Shown here piece after piece: positions 6,233 to 11,724 of a stretch of 11,724 bases of DNA; within the stretch, counting starts at the first letter, position 1, and each line of letters begins with the position of its first letter. The DNA comes from Clostridia bacterium (GTDB lineage Bacteria; Bacillota; Clostridia; Oscillospirales; Acutalibacteraceae): positions 1 to 11,724 of the forward strand of contig CAAGND010000056.1 of the NCBI GenBank assembly GCA_900771185.1. The letters run 5' to 3'. Made by a program: the position numbers and the translations under genes. Under the pieces are notes generated by a model. The model worked only from the letters and a program-made list of their open reading frames with translations, made no database searches and was not told the DNA's origin.

Positions 6233-7578
6233 GCCGTGATATCTTGGAAAATATCAGCGCAATGCTCGCTGAAGGCAAGCTCGCAGAGCTTCGCGAGGAA
6301 TTGTGCGAAATGAACGTCGTTGATATAGCTCAGGCAATGGAGTCTCTCCCCTCGGATGAACTTCTCAGGGTGTTCCGCATCCTGCCAAAGGATATATCGG
6401 CGGACGTTTTTTCTTATCTGGAATCGGATTCCCAGTCCCAGCTCCTGAGCCTGATAACCGATTCGGAGCTTGAGCATCTGCTTGACGACATGTTTCTTGA
6501 CGATACCGTTGATTTCCTGGAGGAGGTTCCGGCGGGAGTGGTTCGCCGTGTCCTCGCCAAGGCGGACAGTGAGACAAGGCGGATAATCAACAGATTTCTC
6601 AAATATCCTGAGAACAGTGCAGGTTCGATAATGACCATAGAGATGGTGGAGCTTCACGACAATCTGACAGTCGGTCAGGCGATAGCCAATATACGCTCCA
6701 CCGCGGTTGATAAGGAGACCGTATATACCTGCCTTTGCATTGATGACAAACGCCGTCTGATAGGAACAGTTGCGCTGCACAGTCTGCTTGTGTGCAAAGA
6801 CAATGAGCTTATCCGCGATGTTATGGATACTGACTCCCAGCTTATCTGCGTCAATACCCTTGACGACCAGGAGCAGGTGGCGGATATAGCGAGAAAATAT
6901 GACCTTCTCAGCGTCCCGGTTGTGGATAATGAGAGCCGTCTTGTCGGCATTATCACCATCGATGATATCGTTGACGTCATCGAGGAGGAGAACACCGAGG
7001 ACTTTGAGAAGATGGCGATGCTCCGTCCGTCTGAGGATAACTACCTTAAGACCGGAGTTTTCAGCCTTGCCAAAAACAGAATTATCTGGTTGCTGGTTCT
7101 TATGATTTCCGCAACCTTTACGGGTAAGATAATTGAAAATTATGAGACGATGCTCGCTGCAGTGAGCGGTCTGACTGCGGCAATCCCGATGCTTATGGGA
7201 ACCAGCGGAAACGCCGGAAATCAGGTCTCGACTCTTATCATCAGAGGACTTGCGCTCGGCGAGCTTCGCCCGAAGGACTATTTCAGGATTCTTTTCAAAG
7301 AAGTGCGTGTGGCACTCATCTGCGGTGTTGTGCTGGCGGCAGTTAACCTCCTGAGGATGTTCCTGTTTTCGTCGGGCGGAATGTATGTAGCGCTTGTTGT
7401 GTCCGGTTCAATACTGTGCGCGGTGCTCGTGTCAAAGGTTATCGGTTGTACGCTTCCTATTTTGGCAAAGCTTGTCAAGCTCGACCCGGCACTTATGGCA
7501 GGCTCGATGATAACGACGATTATGGACATGATAACTCTTGCAATCTATTTTGCACTTGCAAAAGCGTTCCTGCTTTGA
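6229..7578 (+). CDS. mgtE: Magnesium transporter MgtE
   Basis: MgtE is a homodimeric, Mg2+-gated channel that imports magnesium across the cytoplasmic membrane. The 449-residue length fits the family (about 450). Residues 1-130 form the helical N domain ending in PENSAGSIMT (127-136). A CBS pair follows (about 135-255, with LSVPVVDNESRLVGIIT), and five membrane segments occupy 280-449. The pore motif GTSGNAGNQ (324-332) is intact. LDPALMAGSMITTIMD (418-433) carries the conserved pore Asp (D433 here). The acidic stretch around 249-260 precedes the plug helix. The ATG at 6229 is chosen because GAGGTG sits 4 nt upstream and the protein then begins as family members do; an earlier GTG (6181) adds a Cys/Arg-rich tail unlike MgtE. 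It is monocistronic, with its own promoter and terminator. Confidence 0.96.
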   Translation: MSRDILENISAMLAEGKLAELREELCEMNVVDIAQAMESLPSDELLRVFRILPKDISADVFSYLESDSQSQLLSLITDSELEHLLDDMFLDDTVDFLEEVPAGVVRRVLAKADSETRRIINRFLKYPENSAGSIMTIEMVELHDNLTVGQAIANIRSTAVDKETVYTCLCIDDKRRLIGTVALHSLLVCKDNELIRDVMDTDSQLICVNTLDDQEQVADIARKYDLLSVPVVDNESRLVGIITIDDIVDVIEEENTEDFEKMAMLRPSEDNYLKTGVFSLAKNRIIWLLVLMISATFTGKIIENYETMLAAVSGLTAAIPMLMGTSGNAGNQVSTLIIRGLALGELRPKDYFRILFKEVRVALICGVVLAAVNLLRMFLFSSGGMYVALVVSGSILCAVLVSKVIGCTLPILAKLVKLDPALMAGSMITTIMDMITLAIYFALAKAFLL

Positions 7579-7590
7579 TATCAAAACACA

Positions 7591-7623
7591 AAAAAGGACA
7601 GCATCAAAGATGCTGTCCTTTTT
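7591..7623. terminator. Strong bidirectional intrinsic terminator
   Basis: A 15-bp perfect stem, AAAAAGGACAGCATC (7591-7605) with GATGCTGTCCTTTTT (7609-7623), closed by a 3-nt loop. It has T-runs on both strands, so it can end mgtE (plus, stop at 7578) and the convergent antiporter gene (minus, stop at 7643). Confidence 0.93.
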
Positions 7624-7642
7624 AAGTTCCGTCTTTGCCGTG

Positions 7643-8860
7643 CTATCGCTTGATTTCACCCGCCCATATAAACGCGTATTTTGCGGTAATAACAGCGATG
7701 ACCTCATTGATAATAGCCGCTGCCACAATGGTTCCCTGCAAAACAGCGGCAAGGCTCGGATCAATTCCGTTTAACGCAGTCGCTGCAATCCCGGTGAAGA
7801 CAAGTGAAACTCCCGAATGAGGAAGGAGTGTGAGTCCCAGATATTTTGTAACTGTAGGAGGGGCTTTGGTCACTTTACCTCCGATATAGGCGCCTCCGAT
7901 TTTCCCTGCTGCGCGAGAGAGTATATAGACGGCGGTAAACACTCCGGCTCCTGAAATTAACCGGTAGTCAAGCGGCATTCCGAGGTTGACAATTACCAAT
8001 ACCAAAGAAACATTGAGTATGACATCATATTTTTCAAACACTTCGTTGGCCTTTTCTTCCGGTATCAGGTTTACGAGAGCGGCACTGAAAGCCATGCCGA
8101 TCAGAATATAGTTCAGCCTGAATGAGCGGAAAACTAAGATATCAACGGCAATTCCTATCGCCGCGCAAAGGCAGAGGAAGAACAGCAGCAGAACAAAATT
8201 TGCGGTTTTATTTTTTACCTTTTTAATTATAAGCGATGCCGGATATCCGATGCCGATTCCGATGATAAACGGCAGGCACACGGAGGCGATGATGACAAGC
8301 GGCGATTCGGATTCAGCACCGTTTACAGAGCTGATTATAGAAATAACTGTAAAAAACACGGCAACACCGATAATATCATCAATTGCGGCCAAGGGGATAA
8401 GCGTTTTTGTGACCGGGCCGTCTGTGTGATATTCATTCACAATGGAAAGCGCCGGAGCGGGCGCGGTCGCCAAGGCGATTCCGCCGAACACAAACGCCAG
8501 ATATACGGGGATGTTTGTCCACAGGAATACCAGCGCAAATATCAGTGAAACAAATATGAATGTGCCGAGGGATTGAATAAATGTTATTCCGATAATCTGC
8601 TTTCCTGTTTTTGCAAGCTTTTTGAAAACGATTTCTCTGCCTATCATGACGCCGGCAAAGCACTCAAAGAACTTGACGGCAATTTTATACCAATCTGAGT
8701 TCATTGTTTCAGCAGTGACAATGCCGACAAGATATGGGCCGAAAACGACTCCCGTTATCAGCCATCCAAGAATGGCCGGTAATTTGATTTTTGCCACAAG
8801 TCTGCCGACTGTAAAAGCAATGCACACAATTGCAAACACACTTAAAATATTGACTGCCAT
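7643..8860 (-). CDS. CPA2/Kef-type cation:proton antiporter
   Basis: A 405-residue inner-membrane protein made almost entirely of hydrophobic helices (about 12-13), with no cytoplasmic TrkA-N domain after them. Family marks are GWLITGVVFGPYL near the N-terminus (32-44), ATAPAPAL (131-138), the paired aspartates D161-D162 in AAIDDIIGV (the ion-binding motif of electrogenic CPA2 antiporters), the R316/K320 helix RAAGKIGGAYIGG, and LLPHSGVSLVF (345-355). It should exchange Na+ or K+ for H+; which ion cannot be read from sequence. The start ATG has only a weak GGATAT upstream. The gene lies 69 bp after the tetR gene on the same strand with no promoter or terminator seen between, so the pair is probably one transcript under the regulator. 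Related Kef channels use QD rather than DD here, which favours an exchanger. Confidence 0.88.
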   Translation of the reverse strand: MAVNILSVFAIVCIAFTVGRLVAKIKLPAILGWLITGVVFGPYLVGIVTAETMNSDWYKIAVKFFECFAGVMIGREIVFKKLAKTGKQIIGITFIQSLGTFIFVSLIFALVFLWTNIPVYLAFVFGGIALATAPAPALSIVNEYHTDGPVTKTLIPLAAIDDIIGVAVFFTVISIISSVNGAESESPLVIIASVCLPFIIGIGIGYPASLIIKKVKNKTANFVLLLFFLCLCAAIGIAVDILVFRSFRLNYILIGMAFSAALVNLIPEEKANEVFEKYDVILNVSLVLVIVNLGMPLDYRLISGAGVFTAVYILSRAAGKIGGAYIGGKVTKAPPTVTKYLGLTLLPHSGVSLVFTGIAATALNGIDPSLAAVLQGTIVAAAIINEVIAVITAKYAFIWAGEIKR

Positions 8861-8929
8861 TTTAATATCCGCACGATACAGGCTCGAACAAAGACATCCT
8901 TTGGTCCGGTATCGCTATTTCCTTTCTTT

Positions 8930-9418
8930 TCACACTATTCTATTCAGCATTTCGATTACTGTCTCCGAATCGACGCCATGTTCAATCACCTTGTCGAACG
9001 CCCCGTCTATAATCAATTTGTATACTTCAGCTTCGTTATCGCTCATCCGGCTGCTGACATACGGTTTTATGGTGTTCCAGATATCCGCATGGTGCTGCAA
9101 TGCGAAATTCCCGACGGTGCTGTTCAGACAGTATTTGTTGAAAATCTCCTTGCGAACCATTTTTGCCGAATCAAAATAACACAGCAGCAGTTCTTTAGGC
9201 ACTGACGTCTTGCCCGGCTGCGTGATTGCTTTTATCTCCTCGTTCAGGTCGCAGTAGTATTTCTTGTATATCGAGTAAGCCAGGGCTTCTTTGTTGGGGA
9301 AATATTTGTAAACTGTTTTCTTTGAAATCTTCAGCTTTTCAGCTAAAGTATCCACAGAAAACCGAAGGCCCTCCTGCTGAAGGCTCTTGATGGATTCTTC
9401 TATTATTCTGTTCTTCAT
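8930..9418 (-). CDS. TetR/AcrR-family transcriptional regulator
   Basis: A 162-residue regulator with the TetR DNA-binding region at about residues 4-50. The recognition part SVDTLAEKLKISKKTVYKYFPNKEALAYSI (21-50) is split here as SVDTLAEKLKIS, KKTVYKYF and PNKEALA, the classic helix-turn-helix followed by the F-x-NKE turn. The remainder is a helical ligand-binding domain with Cys56 and Cys96, shorter than the usual TetR length (around 190-200), so the ligand domain is compact. It is transcribed toward the antiporter gene and probably represses both, given the inverted repeat over its own promoter. The ATG has no well-spaced ribosome binding site (AAGGAT lies about 15 nt upstream), and an in-frame TAA upstream rules out a longer protein, so translation may be weak. 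The inducer is unknown. Confidence 0.9.
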   Translation of the reverse strand: MKNRIIEESIKSLQQEGLRFSVDTLAEKLKISKKTVYKYFPNKEALAYSIYKKYYCDLNEEIKAITQPGKTSVPKELLLCYFDSAKMVRKEIFNKYCLNSTVGNFALQHHADIWNTIKPYVSSRMSDNEAEVYKLIIDGAFDKVIEHGVDSETVIEMLNRIV

Positions 9419-9420
9419 GG

Positions 9421-9450
9421 TGGAAACAATTTATCCTTTTTTTGTTTCCA
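9421..9450. promoter_or_regulatory. Predicted TetR-type operator (perfect inverted repeat)
   Basis: TGGAAACAA (9421-9429) and TTGTTTCCA (9442-9450) form a perfect 9-bp inverted repeat with a 12-bp spacer, 30 bp in all. It begins at the last base of the predicted -10 box and covers the start point and untranslated leader of the tetR gene, ending 3 bp before its ATG. Placement and symmetry fit autorepression by the TetR protein. Confidence 0.7.
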
Positions 9451-9478
9451 TTATATCATGGCTTGCTTTCTCAGTCAA
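9450..9478 (-). promoter_or_regulatory. Promoter of the tetR-antiporter unit
   Basis: On the minus strand, TTGACT (9473-9478) and TATAAT (9450-9455) are separated by exactly 17 bp, a near-consensus sigma70-type promoter. Transcription should start near 9443, inside the inverted repeat, so bound repressor would block it. Confidence 0.85.
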
Positions 9479-9501
9479 GATTGCTTTTCTGGCAGATGTG
9501 G

Positions 9502-9540
9502 AACGGCGGTGCAGCTTTATAGACTGCACCGCCGTTTTTA
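9502..9540 (+). terminator. GC-rich hairpin with T-run, terminator-like on the plus strand
   Basis: AACGGCGGTGCAG (9502-9514) pairs perfectly with CTGCACCGCCGTT (9524-9536), a 13-bp stem with a 9-nt loop. The T-run follows on the plus strand (9535-9539), though no plus-strand gene ends here. In the minus direction, which is where the AEC gene at 9578 would need it, only TT and then CCACATC follow the stem. It may still stop that transcript weakly and insulate the tetR promoter. Confidence 0.65.
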
Positions 9541-9577
9541 TATCATGTTAGAGATTCAGACGCTGACAGAAAATCCG

Positions 9578-10519
9578 TCACACCACACTGGAAATGCCTA
9601 TGAAGACAGGCATAGTGATTATCGACAGGAAGCTGACTATGGCGACGGTTTGCGAGGCAAGTCCCGTGTCCTTGTCGTATTTCGCTGCAAACATCACAGT
9701 GTTGTTCGCGGTCGGCGCGCTCGCCGATATGATAAGCGAGGTCAGCAGCGTTCCGCTCAGCCCGAAAAGCTTGAACAGACCGAGACATATGCAGGGGATG
9801 AGTATAAGCTTCACGAGCGCAACGGTGAGAATACGCCACTCTTTAAGCGCCGCTTTGGCGTTCGTGTTTGCGAGATAGGTTCCGAAAATGAGCATCGCAA
9901 TCGGGGTGTTAAGCTCCGCGAGATAATCAATGGGAGCTTCAATGACCGTGGGAAGCCTGACTGACAGCAGGAACAGCGGCAGACCGATTATGACGGATAT
10001 CGTGCCGGGGTTTATGAAAATACGTTTAAAATCAAATTTGACCTTTTCACCGTTATCGGAGTGTGACATCAGCCAAATTCCGTGAGTGAAGGAAAAAATC
10101 TGAAAGGACATTATGACTGCCGAGCAGTAAAAAACACCCTGCGTGCCGAGAACGGCTGAGGCAAGAGGAAGAGCCATATAGCCGCAGTTGCCGTAGGCGC
10201 AGGAATATTTGAATATTGCCGCCCTGCCTGAGGGAGACTTGTTGAAGACAAGAAAACTGACGGCCGCGCTGATGATATGTATAAGCGCTCCGCAGCCGGC
10301 GGCAACGGCAAGCCCCTGCGCCGCCTGACTGTCATAATCCATGAGCAGAAAGGACTGAATAATTTTCGCAGGGGTTATGATATAGAATAAAAGGTCTGTG
10401 CACAGACGCGCGGCCTTTTCGGTGTAGATCTTCGTCTTGTCGGCGATAAAGCCGACGGCGACAAGTATATAGAGGATAGCCACCTGTTGAGCCGCGGTCA
10501 GCAGATTCTCAATGAACAT
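9578..10519 (-). CDS. AEC-family (auxin efflux carrier-type) permease
   Basis: A 313-residue membrane protein with about ten hydrophobic segments in two halves, matching the length and layout of the AEC family, whose bacterial members include malonate, malate and other carboxylate carriers. Marks are the N-terminal VAVGFIADKTKIYTEKAA segment, PAKIIQSF (50-57), FKYSCAYGNCGYMALPL (103-119) with its Asn-Cys-Gly helix break, and the C-terminal SAPTANNTVMFAAKYDKD stretch before a final helix with IITMPVF. The start ATG overlaps the stop of the upstream gene by one base (TGATG), indicating translational coupling. Together with citrate synthase further upstream, this favours an organic-acid substrate, but the substrate and direction of transport are not shown by sequence. 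Confidence 0.88.
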   Translation of the reverse strand: MFIENLLTAAQQVAILYILVAVGFIADKTKIYTEKAARLCTDLLFYIITPAKIIQSFLLMDYDSQAAQGLAVAAGCGALIHIISAAVSFLVFNKSPSGRAAIFKYSCAYGNCGYMALPLASAVLGTQGVFYCSAVIMSFQIFSFTHGIWLMSHSDNGEKVKFDFKRIFINPGTISVIIGLPLFLLSVRLPTVIEAPIDYLAELNTPIAMLIFGTYLANTNAKAALKEWRILTVALVKLILIPCICLGLFKLFGLSGTLLTSLIISASAPTANNTVMFAAKYDKDTGLASQTVAIVSFLSIITMPVFIGISSVV

Positions 10520-11433
10520 CAGCTCTCAGCCTCGCTGTCGGATGTGTTGTCGGGAGTTTCGGCGCTCTGCGAGATGACGCCGACGCGTCCGATTATCAGC
10601 GTGATGATGAACACGGCACAGCCGAGGTCGCACCACTCAATCGGCGAGTCTGAGCAGAGCAGCTCCGAACGCCTGGTGATGAGCATAATAAATCTCGGCA
10701 AAAAGCAGAGAAGGCAGAGAAGTGCGGCGGGAACGCCGTAACCCACGAGTTTCCATGCAATTTTCTTTGAACCCATTCCGGAATTAAGCTGAGCGAATGT
10801 CATAAAGAACAGCATGAGCATCACGCACATGACAAGCTCATAGAGAAGATCGGAAACATTTAAGAAATTTATCGTCCGCATAAAGCGGTGCATAAGTCTG
10901 AATATGCACCACATCACGGGAAACAGAGCCATCAGCTTGTTGTCCGCGGCACGGCTTTTGCCTGAGATATGTCCGTAACCGAAAATCACAAAGAAGACGG
11001 CGCAGACAATGGCGCAAACACCCTCGAGCATCCTCGCGGCGGCTCCGGTTTTGAAGTAGCCGATTGACTCGCTGCCGTATATCATGGTGCTCCCGTCCGA
11101 AATGATTGCGAGTGCGGACTTGTACTGAGCCACCGAGCCTATGAACATGGTCAGCGCGAGCATGAAAGAAGCCAGAGCTATCGCTGTTGATTTTGCGGGC
11201 GCAGTATCATAGACGAATTTTTTCTTTGAGGCAAACGCGGCTGCCGCAAACGATGCACCCGCGAGGATAAGCAGTGCGTACAGAACCCATACGCTCCAGT
11301 CCGCTTTGTCATAGAAGCCGGTTCCCGGCTCAATTATCTTTATAAACTGATAACACCGCAGCGGTATGACAGCCAAAAGCACTGCTCCGAACGCAGCGAA
11401 GATAATGTTTATCGGATTTTTCTCTTTTTTCAT
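10519..11433 (-). CDS. Multi-pass membrane protein of unknown function
   Basis: I do not recognise this 304-residue protein. From the ATG at 11433 (AGGA 9 nt upstream; a TTG at 11442 is the longer alternative) it begins MKKEKNPIN. About seven to eight hydrophobic segments follow, at roughly 7-26, 45-65, 82-102, 130-150, 160-175, 188-208, 222-245 and 265-285. The tail is short and acidic (AETPDNTSDSEAES). Polar loops are short, and no enzyme motif or binding signature is visible. The gene follows citrate synthase by 45 bp and overlaps the AEC permease start by one base, so it is very likely co-transcribed with both. A helper or regulator of the permease, or a separate membrane function, are both open. 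Confidence 0.72.
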   Translation of the reverse strand: MKKEKNPINIIFAAFGAVLLAVIPLRCYQFIKIIEPGTGFYDKADWSVWVLYALLILAGASFAAAAFASKKKFVYDTAPAKSTAIALASFMLALTMFIGSVAQYKSALAIISDGSTMIYGSESIGYFKTGAAARMLEGVCAIVCAVFFVIFGYGHISGKSRAADNKLMALFPVMWCIFRLMHRFMRTINFLNVSDLLYELVMCVMLMLFFMTFAQLNSGMGSKKIAWKLVGYGVPAALLCLLCFLPRFIMLITRRSELLCSDSPIEWCDLGCAVFIITLIIGRVGVISQSAETPDNTSDSEAES

Positions 11434-11478
11434 CAGTATCAATCCTAACAGTTTGTTGGTTTGTGCAGCTGCAATCTG

Positions 11479-11724
11479 TTAGCTGCGCTCATCGCTGGGA
11501 ATATAGTTTCCGTCGTCTCCGGCGTAGTTTTCAATTCTGTCCTCAAGAGCAACATATTTTTTCGGCAGAGCAACACTTTTGTATGCGGGTCTGATTATCC
11601 TGCCTCCGGTGATAAGCTCCTCAATGCGGTGAGCGGACCAGCCGGCGATACGCGCAACGGTGAACAGCGGGGTGTAAAGATCCTCCGGGATGCGGAGCAT
11701 TTTGTATATAAGCCCTGAATACAG
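11479..11724 (-). CDS. Citrate synthase, C-terminal part (cut by window edge)
   Basis: The last 81 residues and stop of citrate synthase are present; the rest lies beyond the right edge. The frame is open to the edge and reads LYSGLIYKMLRIPEDLYTPLF, split here as LYSGLIYK, MLRIPED and LYTPLF. It continues into VARIAGWSAHRIEEL (about 27-41) and the ITGGRIIRPAYKSV block with its conserved Arg residues, which is the usual near-C-terminal signature of bacterial citrate synthases. The enzyme condenses oxaloacetate and acetyl-CoA in the cytosol. The catalytic His and Asp lie upstream and cannot be checked. No terminator separates it from the next gene; only a weak 6-bp hairpin (GCAGCT/AGCTGC, 11465-11486) without a T-run follows the stop. 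An internal ATG at about 11700 is not a start. Confidence 0.93.
   Translation of the reverse strand: MYSGLIYKMLRIPEDLYTPLFTVARIAGWSAHRIEELITGGRIIRPAYKSVALPKKYVALEDRIENYAGDDGNYIPSDERS

Noticed and set aside
6067..6780. 237-codon minus-strand ORF opposite the mgtE leader and 5' half
   Set aside because: Antisense to a clear MgtE coding region; the translation is Cys/His/Arg-rich without domain character.
9458..9964. 168-codon plus-strand ORF over the hairpin and AEC permease
   Set aside because: It reads through the terminator hairpin and is antisense to a membrane protein; Arg/Glu/His-rich shadow translation.
11465..11486. Short inverted repeat GCAGCT/AGCTGC after citrate synthase
   Set aside because: Only 6 bp with a 10-nt loop and no T-run, so not a credible terminator; the genes on each side are likely co-transcribed.

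Overview
The window looks like a chromosomal segment of a moderately GC-rich anaerobic Clostridia-type member of the Bacillota (Oscillospiraceae/Ruminococcaceae-like is a guess). The grounds are Gram-positive style AGGAGG ribosome binding sites, the protein flavour of the phage genes, and the gene mix. No rRNA, tRNA, CRISPR array or insertion sequence was seen.

Region 1 (1-5.8 kb, all minus strand) is an HK97-type phage head and packaging module, tightly packed and read right to left. In transcription order it holds terminase small subunit, terminase large subunit, portal, maturation protease with a zinc knuckle and scaffold-like tail, small decoration-like protein, major capsid protein, a head-tail connector candidate, and the start of a further head-tail joining protein that leaves the window. 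All frames are open, and most genes overlap by a few bases or sit less than 20 bp apart. The portal lacks a canonical start behind its ribosome binding site; an ATA codon sits exactly where the start should be. The module starts directly beside a housekeeping magnesium transporter, with no integrase, repressor or replication gene on that side. That layout fits a prophage whose early genes lie elsewhere, a remnant, or a gene-transfer-agent-like domesticated cluster.

Region 2 (about 5.8-6.2 kb) is an AT-rich divergent spacer. It has two 14-bp perfect palindromes, a 13-bp inverted repeat 47 bp apart, and a sigma70-type promoter reading right into mgtE. The roughly 187-nt mgtE leader holds mutually exclusive stems, one of which hides the mgtE ribosome binding site. 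It also holds a 17-codon upstream ORF whose stop overlaps the mgtE start. I could not match it to the M-box consensus, so it is a candidate translational switch of another kind.

Region 3 (6.2-7.6 kb, plus strand) is mgtE, a complete CBS-domain magnesium channel, ending at a strong bidirectional terminator shared with the convergent antiporter gene.

Region 4 (7.6-9.5 kb, minus strand) is a two-gene unit: a TetR-type regulator followed by a CPA2/Kef-type cation:proton antiporter. A near-consensus promoter precedes the regulator, and a perfect 9-bp inverted repeat lies just downstream of its -10, implying autorepression of the pair. Parts of this unit look more AT-rich than the flanks.

Region 5 (9.5-11.7 kb, minus strand) is a probable operon: the C-terminus of citrate synthase (entering from the right), an unrecognised multi-pass membrane protein, and an AEC-family permease coupled by a TGATG overlap. 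The pairing suggests, without proving, carboxylate transport linked to citrate metabolism.
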